64,000 nt of DNA, from assembly GCF_905147365.1 (NCBI RefSeq), contig NC_056412.1:10408001-10472000 (forward strand). The letters are read 5' to 3'. The notes under the pieces were generated by a model. The model searched no databases, was not told the origin of the DNA, and saw only the letters and a list, made by a program, of their open reading frames with translations. The position numbers were made by a program, and so were the translations under genes. Positions within the stretch are counted from its first letter, which is position 1; every line of letters begins with the position of its first letter. The stretch is from Aricia agestis. Lineage: Eukaryota > Arthropoda > Insecta > Lepidoptera > Lycaenidae. Positions 11,884 to 24,200 of the stretch are shown piece by piece.

Positions 11884-12242
11884 ATGGAGTGTAGATGGAT
11901 GAGAACTATCTCGGTATGTAAAAAGTGTCCGCTGAAATGCGTTAAATTAGGGTGACGCTACAGTAGCAACAGGGTAAATTTTAAATCGTTTAGCAGCTTT
12001 TATTTCAGATATTTTAGGTTATATTTGTCAAAATATATTGGTATTAACCCAGTAATTCTGTGACTCGGCTATTCGGCTAACTCCAATTTATATTTTGTCA
12101 CCAACGGCTACATTCATTCCATACCCTTTACTGCAGCTAGCGCCACTCTTGGAGGATTTTTCAACTTTTATTTACTGCGTACAGCTGGACACTTTTTCAA
12201 ATATCCCCCATATAAGATAGTTCTCCTCCATCTACACTCCAT
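11884..12242. mobile_element. MITE with ATGGAGTGTAGATGG-type inverted ends
   Basis: TATGGAGTGTAGATGGATGA (about 11884) is mirrored by TCCTCCATCTACACTCCATA (about 12223), with AGAACTATCT/AGATAGTTCT just inside. No coding capacity is seen. Confidence 0.6.
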
Positions 12243-12250
12243 ATCGTGGA

Positions 12251-12302
12251 CGTACCCAACGTTTTATTGTGGAAGTCGTTCCACAATAAAACATTGGGTA
12301 CG
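12251..12302. repeat. 24-bp hairpin
   Basis: CGTACCCAACGTTTTATTGT and its mirror pair with one mismatch around a short GTCG loop. It directly follows the MITE at 11884-12242 and could be an independent foldback insert. Confidence 0.75.
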
Positions 12303-13474
12303 TTAAATGCCCTTTTGATTTTACGCACCGCTGGCGTTTTGTGCGATTCAGAAGAGTGTAGACGTCGTGATGTCCTCTAACGTGCACTTTAAAAAGTTAT
12401 TGTCGACGGAAATTTAAAAGCGTCTTGATATATTTCCATACATTTTACTTCCCTATGTTATCGTTTTACCGCGGACGTCCACAATATTACCGCCACGTCC
12501 AAATTTATAAAAGCGCACGTTCGCTTCATTAAATTTTAATTGTTTTCTTTTCTGACTGTTTGATCATTGCATAAACTGGAGATTTGGTAGGTACTACGAA
12601 ATTATTATCATGGCGGTTCACAGTTCACTCGACTGAAAGCTTGCTTTATAATATTTCTTTATAATATTATTATGTATACTATACAATAGATAAAAGGGAA
12701 TGTTAGAGAATCAAAAAAAATGTTTTTGTGTGTCTTGGAATTATTACGTTACTTATTATATTAGGAATGTTTAATAGGGAAGATTAAAATTAATACATTT
12801 TTAGATGTCGGTTTGAAGTTCACAAATCACAATCGTGAAAACAACTCACTAGCGCCATCTAGGGACTGCAACGAGAACATATGGAAACAAGCTTTTCCAA
12901 ATTAGGTGGTGTTGAAGGTGTGATTCACAATTATTGCCTTATAAATGACCAATGTTGCGGTTTTGTCTGCCGCCTTAAACTAAGCAATAGAGACAAATTT
13001 TCCTCGTAAGCGCTAGGTAGTTAGGTAAGTACTATTATTACATAAGCCGAACTCTTGCGGCAAATCGAAGTTTCGCCGAAGGTACATTCTCTTATACAAA
13101 ACGACCGTCGAAATTAAATGAACTTAACACTGTGATTGTATTCCGAAGTACTTAAGTATGTGATTGTTTTTTTTTTTAATTAACATTCATGCGACCGGTC
13201 GACCCGTTGGGGCTAAGACACTCAGTGATTGTGAAATAGCCTTAGAATTTTAATTAACCGTGCGGCCTGCTGTCTAATGCTAGAGCCAAATCATCAGTCC
13301 TAATTACAGCTAATGCTTTATGGTCCAAGAGCCAGTGGCAGCCAGACCTACTTGTCAGCCAAAATTTAGTCTTGAAATGTTCGTGGAAGTCCGAAGAATT
13401 ATTATAGAAGTTAAAGAATTTAGGAGTTAGGTGATACGAAGTACACAGGTCATCTAGTAGTTTATAAAATATTT
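12303..13474. other. Intergenic DNA, nothing recognised
   Basis: AT-rich intergenic sequence without a long open frame or clear repeat ends. Confidence 0.4.
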
Positions 13475-13690
13475 TATACAGGATGTAACAAAACTAAGTG
13501 ATAATACTTAAGGGTGTACGTGTTTTTTCCACTTTTGTATGGGGTAACTCGCGACACTGGGGCGCTTGGCCATACAAAAGTGAAAAAAAGATTTGGTCTT
13601 TCAGCGCTGCTACTTTCACACTGAAATCTCTACAAGGAACACGTAGACACCCTTAAGTATTATCACTTTGTTTTATTGAACCTTGTATAT
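13475..13690. mobile_element. Foldback MITE, ACAGGGTGTAACAAAA family, copy 1
   Basis: Long inverted ends (TACAGGATGTAACAAAACTA ... TTATTGAACCTTGTA) surround a centre that also folds (CACTTTTGTATGGGG / CCATACAAAAGTG). The arms include AAGTGATAATACTTAAGGGT. It is non-coding and diverged from copies 2 and 3. Confidence 0.8.
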
Positions 13691-13826
13691 GCCCGATGTT
13701 ACGATTGCTGTTTGCTGTGCAGAGTATCGACTCTCGAATCTTGATTATGTATTTTTATCCTTTTAGCTTGGTGTTTAAATCCCCAAAACTCAGGGGACTT
13801 TGCGAGTGATTGTTTATAAAACATCC

Positions 13827-14059
13827 ATACAGGGTGTAACAAAAATAAGTGATAATGCTTTGGGGTGTGTACGTGTGTGTGTGGCGCTGAAAGAGCAAAT
13901 TTTTTTTACTTGTGTGGGGAAACTCGTGACGCTCGGGCCCTTGCCCAAACAAAAGTAAAAAAATCGTCTTTCAGAGCTGCTATTTTCACAGTGAACTCTT
14001 TACAAGGAACACATACACACCCTAAAGTATTATCACTTATTTTTGTTACACACTGTATA
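13827..14059. mobile_element. Foldback MITE, ACAGGGTGTAACAAAA family, copy 2
   Basis: TACAGGGTGTAACAAAAATA at the left is mirrored by TATTTTTGTTACACACTGTA at the right. Inner arms contain AAGTGATAATGCTTTGGGGT. It lies only 140 nt from copy 1 and is non-coding. Confidence 0.85.
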
Positions 14060-14399
14060 ACATTCTATCCAATATCCAAACAACGCTTAAACCGCTGAAC
14101 AGATTTTGATAATAATATTTGATACTTTGATTCCCGGGAAATGACATCTAGAACAATATCTAATTTTTCCCGAAAAATGTAGGCTCGCGATAAATATTAA
14201 ATTTGACCTGGCTTGTGCTCTATTAGTAAAATTAGAATAATATTAATTATTATAATTATTCTGGCATGCCGCTCTTGACTAAATCATGCATACGCCGCGT
14301 AACATCAAACAAATCAGTATTAATGAGGTAAGAACTAATAATTTATGAATTAGCACTGGGTTTAATTAACGAGCCAATTTACCTTGATTTGGGCCAGCT

Positions 14400-14760
14400 T
14401 TTTAGGGTTACCCGTACCCAAAGGGTAAAAACGGGACCTTATTACTAAGACTTCGAGGACTGTCCGCCTGTCTGTGTGTCTCCAGGCTGTAACTCATCAC
14501 CGCTATAGCTAGACCTCTGAAATTTTCACAGATTGTGTATATCTGTTGCCGCTATTACAACAAATACTAAAAACAGAATAAATTAAATATTTAAGGGGGG
14601 CGCCCATACAACTTGAAACGTGATTTTTTTGCTATTTTTTGCTCGATATCAATAACTGCAACAAATAGGCACTTGAAATATTCACGAAATACTCAGTTCT
14701 ATTTGTACTTTAATAATCAATAATAAGATTTAAATAATTAATTTAAATAAATAAAATTTT
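14400..14760 (-). repeat. 5'-truncated copy of the GGGTTCCGTACC repeat family
   Basis: From TTTAGGGTTACCCGTACCCA it continues through AAACGGGACCTTATTACTAA and CTGTAACTCATCACCGCTAT into a poly-TA-like tail. This matches the 38167-38600 copy in reverse, without the GGCCAAGTGCGAGTCGG end. Confidence 0.75.
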
Positions 14761-17057
14761 TATTAAATAAAATAAATTAAATAGGCTGAAAATTGTGTTT
14801 TTTGTATGTTTATTTTTACCATTTATAGGTATTGCCATGCTCAACATTTAAACTCAATGGCTATCTAACTGCTGCAAATGTGTATTTTATTGTTTGTGAT
14901 ACAATTCCAGTGTTGTAGCTATAAATGTGAGCGTGCAAACTGTTTTAAGCAACAAATCGCTCGGCCGCGGGCGTAGGTGTTAATTTACATCGACATTAGT
15001 TACTCGTGAAACCGTTATTTAGTGCATGCCAACAAGACGCAATGACGTGGTGAACTAACCTACATTGAGAGTTATAGCTGACTTTTGCTTACAGATTCAT
15101 GGAGCGCGACCTCGCTGTTATTTGTCAGTCGAAAGCTATTTGGCAAGTCCACATGCACATTTCAACGGGGCATTGACGTACGAATTAGTTACTTTTTGGT
15201 CCATATGTTTCTGTCAGAGTGCGAAGTGTGAGTGTTTGTCGCTTTTTAGTTTTCACCGCGGGACTTTACTAATATGATATTAAATTAGCTACCATTGTTT
15301 GCTACTAGGGTGCGCTGTCGATCAGAGTAGTGGCTCTATGGTTAATGTTAGTCGCAACTCTGCCTGAAGGGGGAGTCGAGCACCATAGAGTTTTAGTGGG
15401 TAGACTCTACATCGTCAGAGGAGTCCTACATACCACTGCGGCCATCCGTAATTCGGGGATGCTTGAAAAAACATAATATGTAAAAAGTGTCGCTACCATA
15501 CAAATTGTAGTGTTGTCCTCACTGAAGAAAATGACTACTTTAGAGCTCACACATATTAAATAGCGTATGTATTATTAAGGATACGCGGTACGCCTATAGG
15601 AAATCTTAGAATTTGGTTATTCTGGCCTGGATCGTTTTCAATACATACATAAGTTAAAAAAATCTTAGGAATTCGAATCAAAATTTATCAAACTAGTACC
15701 AAGCTAGGTAGTTGGGCATTTTCAAAAAAATGTGTACCCCCTGATTTTGCCTTGTCCCTCGACTTTGTTAATTTATTTTGTTGAGATAAATCACTTTTAA
15801 CAGAATATATTAATTTATGTGAAAAAAGTATATGTTTAAATACATATATAAATTGTCGTCTTGTTGTTACTTTACTAAATAAAAAACTTAGAAGGTTTTA
15901 AAGTATTGAAAACCATCAAATATACCTGTCCCCTTCCCAACTAAGATCAGATAGTGATTGATTTTTTAAAATATCGAGTATTGGAAGTGATTTCTATATA
16001 TAATTTAAGATCTCGAAAGTCAAATGTATCAGTTGAAGGTATCTATTATATATTTTTATATGTAATTTCTTTTAAAAGTTAATTTGAATTTAAAACGAAA
16101 ATTTTAGTCTTCCGGAAGATTCCGCTTTGTGACCGCTCGTTTTTGCAAAAATTCTGCTAATACTAGAAAGTATTCGGCACGATCTGGCAAAACAACGTAT
16201 GTCCTTCATCGATAGGTACGTCTTTTTGTTTTTACTGGCAAACTAACTAGTGACAAGCGCGGAAATGTTGTTGAAGTGCAGGTGTTTCAATTTCTTTGTT
16301 CAGGTATGTGACCAAGTTTTACTGTTATTAATCACTTTTCTTTGATTATTGTTATTGTTTACACATTGCAAAACTTGTATAGTATTTGATACCAAAAATG
16401 TATTAGTGCTAAATAGGATGGTTAATTTTTAAACAATTTCAAACAACAAGAAGGAAGCATTAAGTATGTGACCTCCGTCTGAAATTTTATACCCCATACA
16501 CGTTTTTTTGAAATTGCCCAGTTACATAATATTATCATCTCGTTTGATCCCTACATTAAAAGGGTTTATATAAATAAATCTACCATTATGTGTGTCATTC
16601 GATGTGACTCAAGAGTCAAGACTCATAAGTTTAGTCGTTAAAACAATTTAGAGCGTCGCGTTAATTTAGTTTGGAGTGATGCGTCAGTTTAACCATTGTG
16701 GGTAAACGTCCATGATCTAAATACCTACTCGCCAGTCTATTGTTAGAAACTCGCTCTCACCTTATACCGTGTCCTTGTAGGTTTTGGATTACGCGAGATC
16801 ATGTTAAGACTTCTTTGAAATCGACACTCATGTCGCCTCGATTTGACTCAGTTAGGAGCTCAAAATTCTAGACTACTTTTTTTCGTTAAGAGCCTACTGT
16901 CAAAACGCTAGCCCCGCCTACACACACGGTACACCGCAATCCTCCAATCGTGATACAATGATTCCATGAATCGTGCTACCGGGCAAAGTTGCAGTTGCAT
17001 GCTGCAGGTCGTAAGTCCTAAAAATGGTTTTGATGATTACTTAAAAATTAAATACAA
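14761..17057. other. Intergenic DNA, nothing recognised
   Basis: About 2.3 kb of AT-rich DNA. The longest open frame (15065-15277) shows no domain. No clear terminal repeats were found. Confidence 0.4.
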
Positions 17058-17059
17058 TA

Positions 17060-17830
17060 CAGTAGGGCCTCGGTCATCCGGACTCCCGCTTGTTAGGTGA
17101 TCGCTGTAATCCGGCCGGCCAATGGGATTCGCGGGGGAGGCCGGCGAGTGTAGGTGCGGGCTGTCATGAGCCAATGCGCCCTCAGTCTTTTGTTATTTTA
17201 GATTCAGAGGCAGTAGGGTATATTAGTGATCGAAGGCAGTAGGAGGTTTAAACGCTGACTTAAAATGGCCTGAAGATTTTGATAGTTATGTTTCTCCGTC
17301 GACTTGGAGTCTGGAGACCGGGTTTTTGTAATGAAGTGCGAAAATTATAAACAGAAGAGTATTACAGACTTTTTCAAGAAGAATTATCTAACTAATGTTT
17401 CATTTTACTTATTTCTTACATGGTTGTAATAATTATGAACATGTGCATTTTGTCTTTATGCTATAATTAAAAAATATATTAAATAAACTTAGGTTAAACA
17501 TATTATGTTTTATTACCATTAAATATCTGTATATATAAAACTCAAAGGTGACTGACTGATTGACATAGTGATCTATCAACGCACAGCCCAAACCACTGGA
17601 CGGATCGGGCTGAAATTTGGCATGCAGATAGATGTTATAACGTAGGCATCCGCTAAGAAAGGATTTTGATAAATTCCAAGGGTTTCAAATAGGGTTTGTG
17701 TATAATAATACTTATTAACGCGAGCGAAGCCGCGGGCAAAAGCTCGTTGCATACTATAATCCGTATGCCGCGCCTCTATCATCCGAAAAGGGTCCTGTTT
17801 TAACCTCTCCGGATTAACGAGGCCCTACTA
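17060..17830. mobile_element. Decayed pogo/Tigger-like element with a nested Helitron
   Basis: Ends CAGTAGGGCCTCGGTCATCC and GGATTAACGAGGCCCTACT are imperfect inverted repeats of the pogo/Tigger type, flanked by TA (17058-17059 and 17831-17832). Inside, a frame at 17345-17386 reads NYKQKSITDFFKKN, resembling a pogo-type transposase C-terminus. The rest of the transposase is gone. A Helitron fragment interrupts it at 17526-17746. Confidence 0.7.
17526..17746 (+). mobile_element. Helitron fragment family B, copy 1
   Basis: It starts TCTGTATATATAAAACTCAA after an A and ends CGAAGCCGCGGGCAAAAGCT followed by CGTT. Its body (AGTGATCTATCAACGCACAG, GGGCTGAAATTTGGCATGCA) is repeated in reverse at 24301-24530. 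It is non-coding. Confidence 0.75.
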
Positions 17831-17832
17831 TA

Positions 17833-18823
17833 CTAATATTTCCTTTAGCTATTATTTTATAAAGTGTATGATTGTAGTAGTGCAAGTTATTTAATGATAG
17901 TAACTCATTATAAATAAAAAACTTTTTATTCAAACCATTAATGAAACAAATCAGATACAAAGAGGGAAAGAAAAACAGTTTCAAATGGCGGCCTTATTGC
18001 TGGAAGCAGTTTCTTCCAGGCAACCGTAAACTTAATTACTTAACAAAACAAATCATTATGTGTAACATATATTTTTTTAAAAGCCCAGAAAGATTCATAA
18101 TTTTGAAAAATGAAACTATAGAGTCAAAATAAGTGAATCGTGGTTTCGGTTAGCTAAATATCAGATAAATATACCTACAATGATTAAATAAATCTCAATT
18201 TCATTTAAGTCAATCGTCTTCCGGGATCGTACTACTTATTATAAAACACAGCAAAATTTGACAGCCCGCTCTTAAGGAGGAGAAATGCATTAGGTATGCT
18301 ACCATCAGGGTTAGTATGTCTTACTCCCTCCGGCTCAGTGCGACGGAGGTTTTCCGTCTAAAACCCTCCACGTTTTTCTTCCTGCCGGGGCACCTGGGCA
18401 CTATTAAAAAAGGACATCGATGAGGTGGTTAAAGTTAAGGCTGTAAACTCAAGCAATTTCACATTAGCTAGTTGCGAACTAGGACTCTTTAGATTTGGCG
18501 GTTAGTGGTTACTAGCTATTTGACCGCCCCCGAAACCCCCTATATACTAAATTTCATGAAAATCGTTGGAGCCGATTCCGAGATTCCAATTATCTTTCTA
18601 TTTCTAAGAATTGCTCGTTTAAAGATATAACATAAAAGAAAAGGTGTGATATTTTAACTCTGGGTTATATTCACTTAGATATGGAGAATTAGGCGTTAGT
18701 AACTAACGTGCTTGGCAAGCCTCTGCCCTCTTGTGAGGAATACCATTTCTTATTTCTCTCATACTACGGCATTCCTTAGTGGGTACTTGCTGTGTAAAAA
18801 CACAAGAGTTTTGCACAGTTGTA
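17833..18823. other. Intergenic DNA with one shared repeat fragment
   Basis: The 63-aa open frame at 17941-18132 has no recognisable domain. Around 18530-18620 the string CCCCGAAACCCCCTATATAC and AATTTCATGAAAAT, followed by ATTGCTCGTTTAAAGATATA, recurs in reverse near 32830-32880. It is therefore part of an interspersed repeat. Confidence 0.45.
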
Positions 18824-19173
18824 TACAGGGTGCAGTTAAACCTACCGGCGCCTAACCTAACCTTTTTTTTAGCGCTTAGGTATCATTAGGAGAGTCTATT
18901 TAACGAAAAAATAGGGTGTTAATTTTTTTACAATACTCAACATATTTTATCCCACTTAAAATCGTTGCAAAACGGTCGCAGGGGCGAGGGACCACGCGCC
19001 GGCGGCGACGCGTAGTGTCCATTACTTGTGGTGTTTTTAGGATAACTTTCGGGAGCTATTTCTCAACATTTTAGTACTAATTATAAAAGAAAAAATACGT
19101 GTATTTTTATTTTTAACAAGGATCGATCGAGGATATATCGAGATTTGGCCCGAAGGTTTAATTGCACCCTGTT
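18824..19173. mobile_element. MITE with ACAGGGTGCAGTTAAACC ends
   Basis: Left end ACAGGGTGCAGTTAAACCT is mirrored by AGGTTTAATTGCACCCTGT, with one mismatch. The interior includes a GC-rich patch (about 18975-19015). No open frame of note. Confidence 0.75.
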
Positions 19174-19538
19174 TATGTACTTAGTAATTAATTACTAATT
19201 ACTTAGGATTTTTGGGAGGTCCTCACTCCCCAGCCGTCCTCTGTGACCGCGCTTGGCGGCTTGAATAAAGCAATCAATTATTATCATTGCTTTTCTTACA
19301 TTACAGACAGTAATATAAGAAAAACAATGATTTTTGTACTTATATAGTAACTTACAAAAACTACATGAACAATCGTGTCGTCGCTAGCGAGTTTATATGA
19401 CTCATGGTACGGTTTTTATTGAAAACTATATCGACGCACGTTTGCTCGCTATCGGGTACGGTAAAATCGTATACTTTTTCGATAGCAACTCATGGTAGAG
19501 CCAAGTTCTGTTATGCTGAAACTGGCTTCACACGCTAC
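19174..19538. other. Intergenic DNA, nothing recognised
   Basis: No long open frame or repeat ends seen. Confidence 0.35.
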
Positions 19539-19582
19539 CGCGTGTCTAGATTTATGCGGGCGAAGCTGCGCGGAACGTCTAG
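19539..19582 (+). mobile_element. Helitron 3' end fragment
   Basis: CGAAGCTGCGCGGAACGTCTAG followed by TT is a classic Lep1 terminus, present without its 5' part and only 46 nt before the next copy. Confidence 0.65.
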
Positions 19583-19628
19583 TTATTATATAGAGCGTCT
19601 TCGACCCTCGTATCTTGCAGATATTATA

Positions 19629-20010
19629 TCTATACTAATATTATAATTCTGCAGAGTTTGTTAGTTTGTTTTTTTATTTGAACGCGCTAATCTCAGGAAC
19701 TACTGGTCCGATTTGAAAAATTCTTTCAGTGTTAGATAGCCCATTTATCGAGGAAGGCTATAGGCTATATTTTATCACGCTAAGACTAATAGAAACGAAG
19801 AAATAGAGGAAAATGTGGAAAAAAGGGGGGGAAATTATTTGAAAGAGCTTATTATCTTAAGATTCTTAAGAACTACTGGAGCAATTTTTATGTTATTTGG
19901 CAAACATGACGAATAGACCACGTTAAGGGACATAGGCTATTTTATGCGGAAAAATGTACGGTCGCGTGAAATTCCTAAATTAGGCAAGAGAAGCCGCGCG
20001 GAACATCTAT
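19629..20010 (+). mobile_element. Non-autonomous Helitron (Lep1-like), full length
   Basis: It starts TCTATACTAATATTATAATT after an A, contains CGCTAATCTCAGGAACTACT, and ends GCCGCGCGGAACATCTAT followed by G. The terminal CTAT replaces the usual CTAG, so the 3' end has decayed. It is the same family as 11220-11783. Confidence 0.8.
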
Positions 20011-20013
20011 GTA

Positions 20014-20101
20014 TATACAGTGTGTAACAAAAATTTTGTTACACTCTGTATAATAAAATCGTAGGAAAGTCAATGCTGTACATTGACTTTCCTACGATTT
20101 T
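20014..20101. repeat. Miniature foldback pair
   Basis: 20014-20050 is a tiny foldback (ACAGTGTGTAACAAAA / TTTTGTTACACTCTGT) related to the MITEs at 13475 and 13827. Directly after it, 20055-20075 pairs perfectly with 20081-20101 (AAAATCGTAGGAAAGTCAAT) around CTGTA. Confidence 0.8.
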
Positions 20102-20128
20102 TGTACAATAAATAATACTTGGCACGTG

Positions 20129-20171
20129 ATCTACTATACTAACGTGGACGAAGTCGCGGGCAACTGCTAGT
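20129..20171 (+). mobile_element. Minimal Helitron-end fragment
   Basis: TCTACTATACTAACGTGG runs straight into CGAAGTCGCGGGCAACTGCTAG, joining a Helitron-like start to a Helitron-like end with almost no interior. Confidence 0.5.
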
Positions 20172-20256
20172 AGTATATACCTATGTTATAAATTATAATA
20201 TAACCTTTTAGCTAATATTTATGTTTTTAGGTCAAAACTGGCTGCAAATTGTTCGT

Positions 20257-20368
20257 GTAATAAATTGCACATGGTAGGTATGCTCGACAGTAATAATAAT
20301 TCTGAATTAGCTGTAATAAATTGCACATGGTAGGTATGCTCGACAGTAATAATAATTCTGAATTAGCT
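20257..20368 (+). repeat. Exact 56-bp tandem duplication
   Basis: The unit beginning GTAATAAATTGCACATGGTA and ending TCTGAATTAGCT occurs twice back to back (20257-20312 and 20313-20368) without a difference, so it is recent or an assembly effect. Confidence 0.9.
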
Positions 20369-20670
20369 CGTACTTGGCTTGACACGCGTGTAGATTTGTA
20401 TAACAGTAAGTAATAAAATCTTATTCATGAATTTGCAATGTGCATTTTGATGCATGAATTTGCAAAGATTTATAAATCTGTTCTACAATCGAGCAATATT
20501 ACAGGAATAATTTTCAGAAGTTTTTTATCGATTTAAAAATATATTGATATCCTACCTTCGTGAGTCACTTTTAATTGTTGGAATCATTAATATGCGTAAC
20601 AATACTTGAAACCTACGCACAACGCGCTGGTATAGGACTGTGGAACAAAAACACAAGTATCATTATAGAT

Positions 20671-20676
20671 TTTATT
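20671..20676 (-). terminator. Candidate poly(A) signal of the l(2)efl-like gene
   Basis: Minus-strand AATAAA about 540 nt after the stop codon of the small heat-shock protein gene. I found no canonical signal closer to the stop. Confidence 0.4.
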
Positions 20677-21216
20677 GACATCTAAAACTTTTGTAACAAC
20701 TGTTTGTACTAAAATATAAACGTGTTTCTGTTAAAAGCTGTTAACAAAGTGCATTTACTTATTGCTTCGTAGCATACGTAAATAGTGTTAAGAAAATGGA
20801 CATCCAAATAGACGTAGACTCGCCCATCGTAAGCAAAGCTCTACTCTACAAGTATATAGGAGTGCCGGCGGGGAACTTGCTCACCCGCGCCTCAGATCCA
20901 TCAGTCACTCTAATATCAGTTTAATATCATAACATCGCGATACAAATGCACAATTCCGATCTGATCACAATGAAAGCGGAGGCTCTAGCGAACGGTGCAG
21001 ATCTGCAAACCCCACTGAGATCCGAAGTAGATTTTCATCCGTGAAATCGAATCGCCCAACGGTTCAATTCGAATTTAGTCGTTAAAAAATCATGAGATTC
21101 TTAAAAATAACCGAAATAAATATTTGAATATTTCCAAAACTTCTTATAATACTTTGTAAAATAAATTATTAACAGTATGGAATAGCTACTCGAGCTGCGT
21201 TCGTTGGATGAGATTC

Positions 21217-24200
21217 TCAGTGCTTCTGGATGGGAATGTTCCTGTCCGTGATGGCCAACTGCGGCAGGGGAGCCTCCACCGTCAGGACGCCGTCCCGGGA
21301 CAGCGACGACTTGATAGCCTCGGGGTTCGTGCCTTTGGGCAGGAGGAATTCTCTGTTGTACTCTCTGTATACTGACTTCGTTTCTGATTTCTCCTCGTGC
21401 TTGGCGTGGACCTGAAATTTTCGAATGCAACTTTTAATCGAAAGAATTCAGTCTTGCGCGAGTACTGGAATGTACGCCGAGTCGTTGGCACGCACGGCGG
21501 TTTTAAATAAAAATTTAATACAATCGTTTTATTCAGATGAAATCGTACGTCACAACTCACAATGCAATGTGACTTAAAAAAAATGCACGATACTGAGTGA
21601 TATGTTACAACAGCATTTGGCACTCATTCACATTTTCTTTTGCGCCACGATGTTTTCATTATCATCGAAAATTCTAGTTTAGTATCGTTAAAATGTATAC
21701 TATTCAATGCATTGCCAAGATGTAAATAATTAACAAGGCCATGATGTCGAACTCTGAAGTTCTATGTACTATTCCTCGTAAATATTTTCAATAAAAATTA
21801 TGCGCTAACAATAATTATATTCTTCTTATGTTCCTTTTATAATTTACTCGTCTCTATAGTTCCAAACAGTTTATCTTGTTTAAAGTTAAACTTACCAATA
21901 GTTTGTTGTCAACCGTCTTAACGACGATTTCTTCTGGAGTGTACTGGCTAACGTCAAATCTGAGTTTGAGGGACTTGCCGTCGCCTTCGTCCTGGATGAG
22001 TGGGGAGTTGAGGCTGTCCCAATGGCTAGGCTCAGCTAGCTGTCTGCTGTCGCTATGTTGTGATGATGTAGTTGTGCTGAAGAAACAAAAAATAATGAAT
22101 TAGTCTCTTTTGCATTTTACGAAGGTGAGGGGTTCTTCTAGATTTAAGACAGTCTATTGTCTTAATATATTTAAACCAGCTTAGAAATTTACACCTATTA
22201 ATGAGCTTATTTAGTTTAATTGTGAATTGAGTGCACATGAAAACTGTACTGCATTGTTAATGTAACGAGCATTTTTCAGTTCTCACGCTAGATTATATCT
22301 GAATAACATTGCATTTACGGTACCTCTGAAACGTTTTATATCTAACCGTATTTCTAAAATGTTTATCATGCGACATGCAATGAATTACAATTCGCCACAT
22401 ATTCCGGGAATCCAATTATTTTTAAATGCAAAAATGTTGATATCGTGCACGAACGGTTTTTTTAGAAAAAAATTGCCACATCAAGTTAGTTCCTTAAAAA
22501 TGAGAACTTATACCCCTTTACAACCCATAATTACTCTTTATAGCCCATTATGCTGGGAGTTGGGACAAACAAATATTACTTACTTTGGGTCTTTTTGGAG
22601 TAGAAATGCATATTAATATACCTTTAACTGTATTTGACAAAGCGATAGCGCATTGTACGAAGTTTTTAGTTACTTTTGGGCTCCTTCCAAAACTGTGATC
22701 CCTAAACACGTGGAAATAATATTGTGGGCATACTATAGTTCTTTGGTAATGGATCGATGTTTTCGTATTTAATTACTTTTTCCGGTTCAGTTCTGAGTTC
22801 TAAATTTCTAAAGATAGATTTTTGTTTATACCAACTTTTAATGACTATTATATTGTTCAAGAGAATGTGAATAATCTTTAACCTTCACTGATGTCTGGGC
22901 AAATATTTTAATTTCGCACTTTATCTCCTAATGAGGTTCGTTTTCGTAAATCGGCTATTTTAGTTTTGATAACACTTCACAAGGTGGCTGATGTCATTCC
23001 TGCGAGTGCAGACGCAAGGTCACTGTCAACAAATGATCTCACCAGCGTCATACCAATATATTAGGATACAGAATACAGAATAGGTGATTTTTATTACCAT
23101 TGGTGTATAATATGTACTTTTTATTACCATGTATGTAAGTATTTTACTTGAGAAAAAAAGCGGTGTTTACATTGCGTTTGGTCTCTCCGGATATTATTTG
23201 GTCAGTATATTAATAGATTACGCTGAAACTGTTCTTCGGTGGGAAAACTGCGTTCAATTTTTATATTATGCGTTACTTTTGATGTACCTACCTACTACTA
23301 GGTATTTCTACGTCATTTTTCCTCTTTCCCTACTCGCTTAGTTAAGGTTGGTATCACAATAATTATCTAAATATTATATCCTGACCTTTGATCAGATCCT
23401 GACCCAATCTTGCTTTATGCGTCCATTAGCATTATTTAATACCTATTCATTATAATTCTCTGTTTCTCTTAATTTTTAGTATCACTATTACCTTTTTCTG
23501 TTTGAAATAATATAATGAAGCTAATATAATTAAATTGTTGAGTTTCTTTGGTGCAATGCATAGATGTTGGAATTTAATGAGTGTATACTAATAATCACTA
23601 GAAAATGTTACTGTCTACAACGACGTAATTTATATAATATTTCTACATAATATCTAAGCAAACATAATATGTTTTCATACTTAGATATTAAAGAAATACG
23701 TGATTGTGTATTTAAATATGCAAATTATTGTGCTAGTGGACGTACAATTATTACAAAGTAGTACAGTAATACTATTTATCTACAAACTTCATAATATTTC
23801 AAATTGCATGCATGTCAATAATTGTGCATTATGGATGTGCATTGGGGTCTCATAGACTTAGTGCAAAATATAGTGAGGTTTGTGCTAAGCTAGACACACA
23901 TACATGGCATAAATACTATTTATGTAAACTGTGTAGTTTACCTCTCTGAAGACGAAGTTACTCCTCCGGAGGAAACAGATTCGAAATTGTAAGACATGCA
24001 AAAAGCAATATTCGTTGTTAGTCTTATTTGAATAATAAATTAATAAATATTAATAGTATGTAAGTATACAACAAAAAATTATATTAAAGTCATAAAGCTT
24101 ATACACAGCAAAAACCTTAGTTAATATAATACACCGTATATAATATGTGATCGAAGAATACACCTAATAAATGCATAGTACAGTATAAATAAAATACAAT

